DNA from: Gemmatimonadota bacterium
Lineage (GTDB): Bacteria > Gemmatimonadota > Gemmatimonadetes > Longimicrobiales > Gaopeijiaceae
Direction of reading: 5' to 3'
NCBI GenBank assembly: GCA_009838975.1
Contig: VXQO01000057.1
Span: 1-50,064 of the forward strand
Length of the DNA stretch: 50,064 nucleotides
Positions 32,306 to 42,200 of this stretch are shown one piece after another. The first letter of the stretch is position 1. Every line of letters begins with the position of its first letter. The notes beneath the pieces are model-generated. The model did no database searches and was not told the origin of the DNA. It saw nothing but the letters and a program-made list of their open reading frames with translations. A program made the translations under genes and the position numbers.

Positions 32306-33700
32306 GTGTTGAACCGTGCGTGGCTTGTCGTGGCAGGGCTGCTGAAGAGGCTGGCAAACATGAAGCGCGGTGAACTTCCCCTTGCGCTGATGTCTGCCCT
32401 CTTCTTCTTCCTCGTCCTCTGCGGCTACTTCTTCCTCCGTCCCGTGCGCGAAGCAATGGGGGTCGCGCGGGGGATGGACGAGCTGCGGTGGCTGTTCGTG
32501 GCGACTTCGGTGACGTCGCTGGCTGCGGTGCTGGCCTTCGGCGGCGTGGTGGCGCGCATGAATCGCCGCCGCTTCATTCCGGTCGCATACCTGTTCGTGA
32601 TCGTCTGCCTGATCGGGTTCGCGGGGCTGCTGATCCAGGACGTGCGGGCCGGGGGCGGGCTGATCGGGACCGACGCCCAGACGGGGCTTTCGCGCGGGGT
32701 CGGGTACACCTTCTACATCTGGCTGACCGTCATCAACCTGTTCACCACCAGCGTCTTCTGGGCGTTCATGGTGGACATCTTCGACGTGGACCAGGGGAAA
32801 CGGCTGTTCGCTTTCGTCGGGATCGGCGGGACGCTCGGCGCGCTCGCGGGCGGCTGGGCGACCAACGTGATCAGCGGCATGACCGAGTCGCCTTACCTGC
32901 CCGCCGGGCTGATGCTGACCGGGGCGGGGTGCTTTGCGCTCGCGATCGCGGTGATGCTGATGCTGGACAAGATGGCGGTGCGGTCGGATGCCTCGTCCCT
33001 GGGTGCGGTGGGAGGCGGGCCGGCCGGCAGCGGCGCGGCGGCCGGGGATTCGGCTCCGGCGGACGACGGCGGCGAGATCGGAGGCTCCTTCTGGGAGGGC
33101 GCACAGGCCGTCCTGACATCTCCCTACCTGCTCGGGGTCGGCCTCTGGGTCGTGTTCATGGCCATCTCGAACACGATGATCTACTTCACCCAGGCGAACA
33201 TCATCCTCAACGACTCCGACACCTTCAGCCAGCTGGTCGGGAGCTTTGCCCAGTTCGACTACGTGGCGCAGATCGTGACGCTGATCACGCAGGTCTTCAT
33301 CACCACCCACCTCATCCGGAAGGTCGGTGTGGGTTGGACGCTGGCAGTGCTGCCGCTCGTCACCCTGGCCGGCTTCGCGGTGCTGGCGGTGTGGCCCGTC
33401 TACGGGGTGATGCTGCTCTTCCAGGCCATCCACCGCGCGACCCGCTACGCGATTTCCAGACCCTCGCGGGAGACGCTCTTCAGCGTCGTGACCCCGTCGG
33501 AGAAGTACAAGGCCAAGCCGGTCGTGGACGTCTTCCTGTACCGCTTTGGCGACGCGGCCGGCGCGGGGATCGACGGGATGTTCGCCGCGCTGGGGCTGAC
33601 GCTGGCCTGGGTGGCGATGTCGACTGCGCCGCTGGCGGCCATGTGGATCGCGCTATCGATCGGGATGGGGAGGGCGCAACTGCGGAAGATGGCCGGCTAG
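32306..33700 (+). CDS. NTP/NDP-exchange-type MFS transporter, paralogue
   Basis: The 464-residue membrane protein is a clear paralogue of its divergent neighbour: GYFFLRPVREAMGVARGMDE, FWAFMVDIFDVDQGKRLFAF, GIGGTLGALAGG and PSRETLFSVVTPSEKYKAKP line up with that protein's segments. Its middle linker (residues about 230-260) is Gly/Ala/Asp-rich rather than repetitive. GTG 32306 has AGAGGAGG just upstream (32291-32298); the frame is open further left but without coding character. About 140 bases separate the two transporter starts and must hold both promoters. It may exchange nucleotides, but the substrate is not shown by sequence. Confidence 0.84.
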   Translation: MLNRAWLVVAGLLKRLANMKRGELPLALMSALFFFLVLCGYFFLRPVREAMGVARGMDELRWLFVATSVTSLAAVLAFGGVVARMNRRRFIPVAYLFVIVCLIGFAGLLIQDVRAGGGLIGTDAQTGLSRGVGYTFYIWLTVINLFTTSVFWAFMVDIFDVDQGKRLFAFVGIGGTLGALAGGWATNVISGMTESPYLPAGLMLTGAGCFALAIAVMLMLDKMAVRSDASSLGAVGGGPAGSGAAAGDSAPADDGGEIGGSFWEGAQAVLTSPYLLGVGLWVVFMAISNTMIYFTQANIILNDSDTFSQLVGSFAQFDYVAQIVTLITQVFITTHLIRKVGVGWTLAVLPLVTLAGFAVLAVWPVYGVMLLFQAIHRATRYAISRPSRETLFSVVTPSEKYKAKPVVDVFLYRFGDAAGAGIDGMFAALGLTLAWVAMSTAPLAAMWIALSIGMGRAQLRKMAG

Positions 33701-33716
33701 CGGGCGATCCGGCGGC

Positions 33717-34736
33717 ATGTACCGGACGTGCATGTTCTGCAAGAAGCCCCTCGGCTCCAACGAGGTGGTGGAGAGCTTCCCGGTCGGCCGCCGCCTCGCC
33801 TTCGACGGCGCCAAGGGTCGGCTCTGGGTGGTGTGCACCAGGTGCCAGCGATGGAACCTGACCCCGCTGGAGGAACGCTGGGAGGCTGTCGAAGACTGCG
33901 AGCGCCTCTTCCGGGAAACCCGGACGCGGGCGACCACCGAGAACATCGGGATTGCGCGGCACCGCGAAGGACTGGATCTGGTCCGGATCGGGGAGCCACC
34001 GCGTGGGGAGTTCGCGGCCTGGCGCTACGGAGATCAATTCCGCAGGCGACTTCGCAGGCAGCTGGCCTGGGCCGGCGCAATGGGAGGATGCGTGATGCTC
34101 GGGGCATCAGGCCTGGTATCACTCCCGATTGTGGTGGGCACGGCAGTTGGCTTCGGAGCCTATCCGGCTTTGGCATGGGAATACCTGCGGCCGCGCACGA
34201 AGGTCCGTCTGAAATCGGAGAATGACGGTTCGGGCGCCGCCAGCCCCGTCGTGAAGTTCAGCCTTCGCGACCTGCGATCCGTCCGGCTGATGCCTGAAGA
34301 CGATGGGCCCGGGTTCAGCGTCGAAGTGCTCCGGGGTGTGCGAAGGGCCCGGTTTCGCGGTGAGCATGCACAACGGGTGGCCGCCGCCCTCGTACCACAC
34401 CTCAATGGATGGGGCGGCTCGAAACTCGCGGTACAGCGTGCCGTGCACGAAATCGAGTCCGAAGGTCACCCCGGTCGCTTCGTCTCCCATGTGGCCGAAT
34501 TGGGCTACCGGGACTGGAGGGGCCGTTCGGGGTACATAAGGAGTATGCCCGACTCGACCAGGCTGGCGCTGGAAATGGCGCTGCACGAAGAGCAGGAGAG
34601 GCGGGCCCTGGAGGGCGAACTCTGGATCCTGGAGAAGGCGTGGAAAGAGGCGGAAGAGATCGCGGCCATTGCGGACAGCCTCCTTCTCCCCGCGGGAACG
34701 GACGCGTTCTTCGATCGGTACGGAGACGACGCTTGA
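33717..34736 (+). CDS. Zinc-ribbon membrane protein of unknown function
   Basis: The 339-residue protein opens with a zinc ribbon (CMFCKKPLG at residue 5, CTRC at about 40) and the phrase GRRLAFDGAKGRLWVVCTRC. A charged region follows, then a hydrophobic hairpin (AGAMGGCVMLGASGLVSLPI, VVGTAVGFGAYPAL), and a cytoplasmic C-terminal half with helical segments such as LEMALHEEQERRALEGELWI. I know no assigned function. It starts 16 bases after the transporter gene. Its TGA overlaps the TTG of the following outer-membrane-like protein (TTGA), implying the two are made together. Confidence 0.78.
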   Translation: MYRTCMFCKKPLGSNEVVESFPVGRRLAFDGAKGRLWVVCTRCQRWNLTPLEERWEAVEDCERLFRETRTRATTENIGIARHREGLDLVRIGEPPRGEFAAWRYGDQFRRRLRRQLAWAGAMGGCVMLGASGLVSLPIVVGTAVGFGAYPALAWEYLRPRTKVRLKSENDGSGAASPVVKFSLRDLRSVRLMPEDDGPGFSVEVLRGVRRARFRGEHAQRVAAALVPHLNGWGGSKLAVQRAVHEIESEGHPGRFVSHVAELGYRDWRGRSGYIRSMPDSTRLALEMALHEEQERRALEGELWILEKAWKEAEEIAAIADSLLLPAGTDAFFDRYGDDA

Positions 34737-36994
34737 CGCTGAGGTCGGTGCGCGCACTGTTCGTAGCCGGCGCCCTGGCCAATACGATCGAAGCACAGAC
34801 GCCCGACACCGTTCCCGCCGGTACAGTCGCCAGCGATCCCACTCGCGATGCCTACCTGGACGACACCGCCCGGCGCCTCGTACTCGGAGTGAAAGCGGCC
34901 CGCGACACCGCCCGACGGAACCTGGACTCGTACACCGCCGTCATCCGGGAGCGGCTGGGCGCGGAGTTTCCCTCCTTTCGGCGTGATCGGCCGTGGTTTC
35001 ACGGCGAGCGCGCGGCCCGTGTGCGGTGGTCCAGGGACGAGCCCGGCGTCGTGCATGTGCTGGGGGCGCGATTCCGGGATCCGTCCATGGGCCCGGATCA
35101 CCGGCAGTTCTTCCCCGGCCTGCGCACCGAACGATTCGCGACCGACCCGTTTGTTGACCCGTTCACCTTCGGCTACTCGGTCGTGGCGCCGGCGACCTTG
35201 CCGAATACCACCACGCTCAGCCCGCTCGAACACGGTTCCGAGCGACACTACCAGTTCCGTTCCGGGGACACCATCTCCGTTCAACTGCTCGACGGCGGCA
35301 CCAGGCAGGCGGTCGCGGTGACGGTGACACCGCGTTACGCGAGCATCCGCCTGGTGTCCGCGATCATGTGGATCGACCCGGAATCATTCGGGCTCGCGCG
35401 CGTCGCCTATCGACTGGCCAAGCCGGTCGACCGTGAGATCTCCTGGCAGCTCAGGACGGGCGGACGCTGGCGCCCGGGGTTTCATGTGGACATCGGCCCA
35501 GGCGACCCCGCTGACACCGCAGTCGCTACGGATTCAACTCCCACGCGTCCCGGCGTCTTCGATCGGCTGGTCAACGGCGCCTTCAACAACGTGTTTCCCC
35601 GCTTCGAGATGGACATCTCGACGGTCGTGGCGGACTACGGATTCTGGGAGATGCGGCATTGGCTCCTCCGGGCCGTGACCTGGAGGGGACACATCATAGC
35701 GGAGGAGGTGACCGCCTCCGGGGTGGCTCCGCCCGCGGTCCCGGTAACGATCGACTGGACGCTGGAAATCGAAGGAATCCGCGAAAGCGGCGCTGAAGCG
35801 ATCCCCGGCACACCCGCCACGGCCGCCGAAGCTCTGGGGCTGTGGCAACAGGAGGGAGACAGTATCAGTGGGGAACTGGCGGCGGCCGGCCCGGATGAAA
35901 CGGTTACCATCACGCCCGCAAACCGGGATGCCCTCACGACCAGCGACGTGCTGCCCCCAAGCCTGTGGGAAGGAATCCAGGCGGTGGACGACGGCACCCT
36001 CGAGCGGATCGCCGCGGAACTGGCATCCATCGGCACCGGCGAAGGCGGCGACCGCACCGCGGCACCGAGCCCCTGGCTCCTGGATCCCCCGGGCAAGACA
36101 CTGCGGCTGCTGCGGTACAATCCCGTGGAACACGTGTCGGTGGGAACCCGCCTGCGGCGCGACTTCGGATGGGGCCGCGCGGCGTTGACCGCGAGGGTCG
36201 GCACCGCGGGTCTGGAGCTGCCGGACATCGACCTCACCGTGCAGAGGAACCACCCCGGCCACAGGATGCTCGTCTTCTTCTACCGGACGCTGCGGGACGG
36301 GCATCCGGGGGAGCGCGGAGCCGGCAGGCCCGGCATCTACGTCACGGGGGACCCGGCCGACTTCCATTGGTCGCACGGAGCCGCGATCCGGTTCCTGCCG
36401 CCCGCGGGCGAGAGGAACTGGCTGTCGCTCCGTCTCTTCGCCGAGCAGGACGCCGATATCGTGACCGACACCAGGCGCAACCGGGTCGGCGGCGCAGCGG
36501 CGTGGAGACCGTGGTGGGGCGGATTCGAGTCGGGGTCGTTCGGTGGCGGTGGCCGCGCCAGTGTCCGCGCATCGGCGGGTGACAACCCCCATGTCAGGGC
36601 CGTTGTGGAAGGGGCGCTGCTGATCCCTCTCCCCTCGCGGCTATCGCTGGGCATTCAGGCAGGAACCGCACGCGTCTGGGGCGATCCGGCACCGCCGGAC
36701 CTCTGGCGCATCGGTGGTAGCGGTCGCTGGCTGCGCGGACACGCGGAGTCGGTGCGAGGATCGCGAGTCCACATGACCAGGGTCGATCTGCAACGCCCCA
36801 TAACGTTCCTGCGCCTCTCGGCATTCGGTGACTGGGCGAGGGCCTCGGGCCGGGACTTCCAGGCGGTGGGCCTGGGGCTCGTCTTCATGGACGGGATGAT
36901 GCGGCTCGATGTGGCCAGAGGCCTTCGGTGGGACAGGGAGGGCGGTCCCGAGGCCGTCCTGAGGCTGCATTTCCTGGGCGACACGTTCTTCTAG
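34733..36994 (+). CDS. Large exported, probably outer-membrane beta-barrel protein
   Basis: The start is TTG 34733, overlapping the previous stop as TTGA; the open frame further left is a shadow of the zinc-ribbon gene. The 753-residue product begins with a signal peptide (SVRALFVAGALANTIEAQ). An N-terminal soluble region (about 25-350) has Trp/Tyr-rich strands, loosely like the DUF5686-type proteins that combine a periplasmic domain with a barrel. The C-terminal half (about 480-753) alternates polar and hydrophobic residues and ends in AVLRLHFLGDTFF, a barrel-type terminal strand with final Phe. No enzymatic motif is seen. Function unknown; the barrel call is inference. Confidence 0.78.
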   Translation: MTLRSVRALFVAGALANTIEAQTPDTVPAGTVASDPTRDAYLDDTARRLVLGVKAARDTARRNLDSYTAVIRERLGAEFPSFRRDRPWFHGERAARVRWSRDEPGVVHVLGARFRDPSMGPDHRQFFPGLRTERFATDPFVDPFTFGYSVVAPATLPNTTTLSPLEHGSERHYQFRSGDTISVQLLDGGTRQAVAVTVTPRYASIRLVSAIMWIDPESFGLARVAYRLAKPVDREISWQLRTGGRWRPGFHVDIGPGDPADTAVATDSTPTRPGVFDRLVNGAFNNVFPRFEMDISTVVADYGFWEMRHWLLRAVTWRGHIIAEEVTASGVAPPAVPVTIDWTLEIEGIRESGAEAIPGTPATAAEALGLWQQEGDSISGELAAAGPDETVTITPANRDALTTSDVLPPSLWEGIQAVDDGTLERIAAELASIGTGEGGDRTAAPSPWLLDPPGKTLRLLRYNPVEHVSVGTRLRRDFGWGRAALTARVGTAGLELPDIDLTVQRNHPGHRMLVFFYRTLRDGHPGERGAGRPGIYVTGDPADFHWSHGAAIRFLPPAGERNWLSLRLFAEQDADIVTDTRRNRVGGAAAWRPWWGGFESGSFGGGGRASVRASAGDNPHVRAVVEGALLIPLPSRLSLGIQAGTARVWGDPAPPDLWRIGGSGRWLRGHAESVRGSRVHMTRVDLQRPITFLRLSAFGDWARASGRDFQAVGLGLVFMDGMMRLDVARGLRWDREGGPEAVLRLHFLGDTFF

Positions 36995-37042
36995 GAAGCC
37001 AGGCCAGGGGATCGAAGCCCACTTCCGCGCTTGGCTCACCGC

Positions 37043-37115
37043 TTGACAGCATCGTTATTGCAGTGCACTCTTATGGAAGAAGTAGTTTATTTTACAGACA
37101 ATACTCTGAAAGGGA
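37043..37115 (+). promoter_or_regulatory. AT-rich promoter region ahead of membrane protein gene
   Basis: This stretch is markedly AT-rich for the window. It starts with a perfect -35-like TTGACA (37043-37048) and ends with the Shine-Dalgarno AAGGGAG (37109-37115) of the gene at 37125. I cannot find a convincing -10 at 16-18 bases. The winged-helix regulator encoded downstream is a candidate to bind here. Confidence 0.3.
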
Positions 37116-37124
37116 GTTCCCGGC

Positions 37125-37694
37125 ATGAACAAATCCACCGCACACGACGACCTCGCCGCGGTCGACAGGATTCTCCATGCGGCGGATCGGACGCTACACA
37201 TCCCGCCGCTCATTCTCGTCACGTGGGGGCTGTGCGCGGCGATCATCAACGGGATTCATCAGGGTCGGGCGCTGGGGTTTCCGGTGCCCCCCGATGCGTA
37301 CTTTCATATCGCCCTGATGCTGCTTGCCATCGGCATCACCGTCTGGGCCGCAGGTCGTCAGGACGCGGAGCGCGAGACGCAGGTCGACTCCCAGGCCGGA
37401 ATCACCTTCGGCGTGGCCCTGGCCGTAGCGCTGCTCCTGAACCTGACCGCCCAGGACACGGTGATTCCCGCCCGGGCGATGTCGTTGTTCTGGACCGGGA
37501 GCATCAGCATCGCTCTGCTCGTCGTCGGTATTCAGGCGAGCCGTCCCCTGATGGCGGGTGGTTTGGCGCTGCTCGCCGCGTCCGCCCTGGCAGGCTTCGT
37601 TCCGGCCTGGTTCTCCGGAACGCTTGCGCTCGGCTGGCTGGCCGGGCTCGTCGTGCCCGGCCTCGTGTTGTGGAATCGGCGCGCCGATGTATGA
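37125..37694 (+). CDS. Multi-pass membrane protein paired with a winged-helix regulator
   Basis: The 189-residue protein has about six hydrophobic segments (LHIPPLILVTWGLCAAIING, YFHIALMLLAIGITVWAAG, FGVALAVALLLNLTA, and three more to the C-terminus). No family name is secure, but such proteins often precede small winged-helix regulators in bacterial genomes. It overlaps the regulator by 8 bases. A role as membrane partner or sensor of the regulator is inference. Confidence 0.75.
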   Translation: MNKSTAHDDLAAVDRILHAADRTLHIPPLILVTWGLCAAIINGIHQGRALGFPVPPDAYFHIALMLLAIGITVWAAGRQDAERETQVDSQAGITFGVALAVALLLNLTAQDTVIPARAMSLFWTGSISIALLVVGIQASRPLMAGGLALLAASALAGFVPAWFSGTLALGWLAGLVVPGLVLWNRRADV

Positions 37695-38004
37695 TCTGCT
37701 GCTCTCCCGCGTGCGCCTGGCGGTCATCGCGGAGTTGGTGTCGGTGGAGTGGGCCACCTTCTCGGACCTCCAGCGGTCGGTCAATACCACCAACGGCAAC
37801 CTGAGCGCCCACCTGGCCAAGCTCGTCGAGGGAGGTTACGTGAAGGAGAGGAAGCGCTTCGTGCGCCGCCGTCCGCAGACCCGCTACCGGCTGACCGAGG
37901 CAGGCCGCAATGCGTTGGTGCGGCACGTCGAGGAACTGCAGGCCTTGATCGCTTCCGGGCAGGCAGAGGAAGCGAAGGACCCGTCGAAAAACCCCGCAGG
38001 GTAG
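37687..38004 (+). CDS. Winged-helix transcriptional regulator
   Basis: The 105-residue cytoplasmic protein is a compact winged helix: an N-terminal helix (LLLSRVRLAVIAELVSVEW), the recognition region FSDLQRSVNTTNGNLSAHLA (about residues 25-44), and the wing GGYVKERKRFVRRRPQTRYR, followed by LTEAGRNALVRHVEEL. This is the ArsR/MarR-like single-domain type without a metal-binding Cys set. ATG 37687 overlaps the membrane protein's 3' end by 8 bases. It probably regulates its own operon. Confidence 0.88.
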   Translation: MYDLLLSRVRLAVIAELVSVEWATFSDLQRSVNTTNGNLSAHLAKLVEGGYVKERKRFVRRRPQTRYRLTEAGRNALVRHVEELQALIASGQAEEAKDPSKNPAG

Positions 38005-38009
38005 TGGTT

Positions 38010-38672
38010 ATGAACCCCGGGCGCTCGATGTCGCGACGCTTCGAATCGGCTGAACGCGGGGCCGAGCACGCCCGGGCACTCGTCGCGAAGGCGTGGCGGG
38101 CCCGCCGCGAGGTGCTGCAGTCGCCGCCAACCGACGACGCGACCCTGATAGCCGTGATGTCAGGGGTCGAGGCTGACCTGGTCAGGGCCTGCGAGATGTA
38201 CGAGCAGGCGGGTACGAGGAGCGGGCTGTCCGTCGCGTTGGGGAAGCTCGGTCACGTCGCGCTGGACCTGGACGACACGGACAGGGCCCGGACCCTGTTC
38301 GAGGAATCGGTTGCGGTCGCTCGGGAGGCCGACGATCCGCTGCGGCTCGCGCACGCGGTAAGGCACCTGGGCCAGGTGAACCATCGCCTGGGTCGGCTCG
38401 AATCAGCGGGAACCTGCTACGAGGAGGCGCTTGACCTGTATGACCGGGCCGGGACGGCGCATCCGGTGGACCACGCCAACGCCCTTCGGCCCATGGCCGC
38501 GCTACGGGAGGAACTCGGCGACGTGCAGGGGGCGCGGCTCATGTGGCGCAGGGCGGCAGAACTGTACCGGTCCGCCGGCGTCGAGGAGGGCGTGCGTGAA
38601 TGCCAGGCGCGCCTGTCAGGCCTTGCTCAGGCCGAGCCGGGAGATCGGCAGGCCGGCGAGCAGGAGGAATGA
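38010..38672 (+). CDS. TPR-type protein
   Basis: The 220-residue soluble protein contains tetratricopeptide-like helix pairs from about residue 65 on: SVALGKLGHVALDLDDTDRA, AHAVRHLGQVNHRLGRLESA, ALRPMAALREELGDVQGARL. There is no signal peptide. ATG 38010 follows the regulator stop by 5 bases, so it closes a three-gene unit (membrane protein, regulator, TPR protein). The partner is unknown. Convergent with the DinB-family gene. Confidence 0.82.
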   Translation: MNPGRSMSRRFESAERGAEHARALVAKAWRARREVLQSPPTDDATLIAVMSGVEADLVRACEMYEQAGTRSGLSVALGKLGHVALDLDDTDRARTLFEESVAVAREADDPLRLAHAVRHLGQVNHRLGRLESAGTCYEEALDLYDRAGTAHPVDHANALRPMAALREELGDVQGARLMWRRAAELYRSAGVEEGVRECQARLSGLAQAEPGDRQAGEQEE

Positions 38673-38684
38673 CGGGGGACGGAG

Positions 38685-39203
38685 TCACCGGCCCTGCTCA
38701 AGCACGATGTCCCCGATCACATGCGTCGCGTGCTCCCACGCGTCGAGGGGCGCCGCCCAGGCGCGGTCGCGGATTCGCCGCAGGTAGGTCATCTGGGCCA
38801 GGTGATAGAGATAGTGCTGGGCGATGTGCACCACATCCACCCCCAGCCGGGCGCCGGTCTTGCCGTCGAGCGAGGTCCGCTCGGCCATGAGGGCCGCGTC
38901 GCTCTCACACCCCTCAACCTCCGCCAGAATCTGCTTCTGGATCGTGCGCATGCGCCCGGCGACCTCGTCGACCGGCCCCGGGGCGTCGTGGCTGATCACG
39001 GGCTCGATCCCCAGCCGCTTCAGGAACCAGACGTCGACGCGGTACATGTGACGGCACATCTTGCCGATCCCGCGCGATCCCGGCGCCGGGTTCCAGTCGA
39101 AGTCCTCCTGCGCGATCCCGTCGAGCACCGTGAACAGCGGCCGTCGCGCCGCCTCGAAGATCTCGACCGTGCGCGCGATCCGGGTGCGGTGCGAATTGCT
39201 CAT
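38685..39203 (-). CDS. DinB-family protein
   Basis: DinB-like proteins are four-helix bundles with a three-His metal site, used in varied thiol-transfer and stress roles. The 172-residue product shows the pattern: an early helix HRTRIARTVEIFEAARRPLF, then KMCRHMYRVDVWFLKRL (first His) and VVHIAQHYLYHLAQMTYLRR (later His residues). I use ATG 39203 as the start; the frame further upstream is shadow. It lies 19 bases downstream of the dehydrogenase/peptidase fusion on the same strand and may be co-transcribed with it. Confidence 0.82.
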   Translation of the reverse strand: MSNSHRTRIARTVEIFEAARRPLFTVLDGIAQEDFDWNPAPGSRGIGKMCRHMYRVDVWFLKRLGIEPVISHDAPGPVDEVAGRMRTIQKQILAEVEGCESDAALMAERTSLDGKTGARLGVDVVHIAQHYLYHLAQMTYLRRIRDRAWAAPLDAWEHATHVIGDIVLEQGR

Positions 39204-39222
39204 GGCTGGCCGTCCGTGGACC

Positions 39223-42200
39223 TCAGGGTTGCGGGTTCTTTCGCGGCACCTTGACGTCGTCCATCGCCGCGTTGTAGACGAACGACGCCACAATGACGGC
39301 GTTTTTGACAAGGTCGTCAATGGGCAGGGTGTCATAGAAGTCGAGGTTGGTGTGCCCGCCCGTGCCCCCCACGCGCGCCTGCAGGAACTGGAAGCCCGGC
39401 AAGCCTGCGCGATCGAAGGGAATGTGGTCCGTCGAGCCGACGCTGCGTGGCGAAATCGTGGTCATTCCGAGGTCGCGCAGGGGCTCCATCCAGGATGCGA
39501 ACAGCGAGCGTACGTGCTCGTTTCCCTGCAGCCAGATCCCACGGTACTGGCCGGGCCCGTAGTCCTGGTTGAAGTAGACGGAGAAGTCGTCGTAGGCGGG
39601 CGTGGTGCCGGGAGTGCCGCCAGGCCCGTCGGCGCCGCCGGGCCCCACTTCGCCGCCCGGGCTGCCGAAGTGCTTCACCACATACGCCGTCGACCCGAAG
39701 ATGCCCTGCTCCTCGCCGGACCAGAGCGCGACGCGGATCGTCCGGCGCGGCCGGGCACCGACCGCCTTCAGGATGCGCATCGCCTCCAGCATGACCGCCG
39801 TGCCGGACGTGTTGTCGCTGGCGTTCGGGCTGGCGTGCCAGGTGTCGAAGTGCGCGCCCAGCATGACGACTTCGTGCGCGAGGTCGGTGCCGGGGATCTC
39901 GCCGAGCACGTTGGCGGCCTCGCTGGCCCCGGCGCCGTGCACGTTGCGCACCTCGGTCTGGACGGTGACGGGGATGCCGCGCTTCAGGATCCGGTACATG
40001 CGGTTGTAGTGCTCGGGCGTGACCGCGACGATCGGGACCGATGACAGTGTGACGTCCCGGTCCCAGCGGTCGACCTTCGCCCCCGGCCGCGCGAACCCGC
40101 GCACCGCCCCGGGCCAGCCGCTGTTGGATTCGAGGACCAGCGCGACCCCTTCCTCCACGTAGAACGCCAGCCGTTCGGCTGCGGTGAGCATCTGCGCGTT
40201 CGCCCGCGGGCGGGGACCGGTCGGCGGCGGGATCACGTCCTCCTCCAGCGCGCGCATCTCCTCGTCGGTGCGGCGGGGTGTGCCGGTGGCGAAGCGTTCC
40301 AGGTCGATGACCGGCGGCGGCGTCGACATGACCGCGAGACCGCGCAGCCTGCCGCGCAGCGGCTCCAGTTGATCGCGGGTGCGAACGTCGGCGAGCACCA
40401 CGTCCAGGCGCTGCCTGCCGTCCGTGCCGGGCGTGTGCGCGATCGGGTACGCGACCAGGGGCTGATAGTCCGGCTCCATCATGTGGACCGACACGAACTC
40501 GTTGTCCCAGCTCGCCCCGTAGTTCATGAAGGGCTCGCGGTGGGTGTTCTCGAGGCCGATCCGCTTCATTTCGTCCAGCGCCCACTCCTGCGCCCGGTCC
40601 ATCGCGGCCGAGTTGGTGAGCCGCGCGCCGACCACGTCGGTCATGTAGGACAAGGTGTTCGGCAGCTGCGAGCGCTGCAGCCCCTCCTCGCGGATCTTCG
40701 CCAGCATGGCGAGGTCCACGGGGCGGTGGGTTCGCTCCGCGCCGGCGTCCTGCGCCCCCTCCCCGCCGCCCGCCCCAGCCCCGCCGTTCTCCGGCAGCCC
40801 GAACACGAACATCGTCCCGCCCGCCGAGTTCACGATCCGCTGCTGCCCGTCGATCTCGTACGACATCGGCCCGCTCCGCACGGCCGCGCCGGCCTGGAAG
40901 TTCCACAGCGGCTCTCCGGTCTCGGCGTTCAGCGCAAAGATGTTTCCCTCGTCGCTCCCGCCGAACACCAGGTTGCCCGCAGTCGCCATGACACCGGCCC
41001 ACGGCGGGGTCTGCAGCGGAAACTCCCATACCAGCTCGCCGGTGAGTACGTCGAGCGCCTTCACCGCGCCGCTCGCCTCCTCGCCTTGCAACGCCTGCTC
41101 CCCGCCGCCCATGAACGGCTGCCCGGGCTCGTACTCGACGTCGGCCTTGTAGTAGATCGCGCCCATGATCCGCGTCGGCTGGTAGAAGAGCCGTGTCAGC
41201 GGGCTGTAGCTGGGGCTGAACCAGTTGGCCGCGCCCTGCAGGCTCGGCCACACCAGGTTGCCCTCTTCCGTGGGATCGGTGCCGGGGATGACGATCGGCC
41301 GACCGTTCTCGTCCAGTCCCTCCGCCCAGGTCTGCTTCGAGTACTCCGTGCCGTGCAGGAACTCGCCCGTTTCCCGGTCCAGCACGTAGTAGAACGCGTT
41401 CCGGTTGGCGGTGACGACGAGCTTGCGGGGCTCGCCCTCCCACTCGGCGTCGACCAGCACCTGGATCTGGTTGGCGTCCCAGTCGTGGGTGTCGTGGGGC
41501 GTGAACTGGAACCACCACACGATCTCGCCCGTGTCGGGATCGAGCGCGAGCAGGCAGTCCGTGTAGAGATTGTCGCCGGGACGCAGGTCGCCGTTCCAGT
41601 CGGGGGCGGGATTGCCGATCGGCCAGTAGAGCAGGTCGAGTTCCGGGTCGTACGAGCCGGTCAGCCACGTCGATCCCCCGCCGGTCTCCCAGCTGTTGCC
41701 GCCCCAGGTGTCGCTGCCGAACTCGCCGGGCGCCGGAATGGTGTACGTACGCCAGATCAGCTCGCCGGTCTCGGGGTGGTACGCGTCGATGAAGCCGCGC
41801 ACGCCCGCCTCGGCGCCCGACACGCCGACGATGATCTTCCCGTCGAGCGCCAGCGGGGCCAGCGTGAGCGCGAAGCCGATCGCGTTGTCGGCCACCTCGA
41901 CATCCCAGCGCACCGCGCCCGACCGCGCGTCGAGTGCCACCAGGTGCGCGTCGAGCGTCCCCACGTACAGGGTCGAATCCAGGATCGCCACCCCCCGGTT
42001 CACCTCGGGGAAGCCGATGTGCAGCACGTCCGACCCCATCTGCGGCGTCCACTTCCACAGCCGTCTACCCGTGCGCGCATCGAGGGCCGTCACCGTGCTC
42101 GGCGGCTCGGTCACGTACATGACCCCGTCGGCCACGATCGGCGTGGTCTCGATCAGCCCCTCGTCCATCTGGTAGGCCCACACGACGCGCAGATCCGCCA

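Noticed and set aside
39223-40740. Calling the M28 peptidase as a separate gene starting inside the fusion
   Set aside because: No stop separates the halves, and internal Met or Val starts lack both a ribosome site and a signal peptide that this exported family needs.
40735-40800. Gly/Ala-rich linker as evidence of a mis-assembly
   Set aside because: The stretch is in frame, of normal linker composition, and is not an exact repeat that would invite assembly collapse. It remains a point to check but is not an error on its face.
39332-42058. 908-codon frame overlapping the dehydrogenase/peptidase fusion
   Set aside because: Arg-rich, no family motifs. The fusion frame carries all PQQ and M28 ligands.
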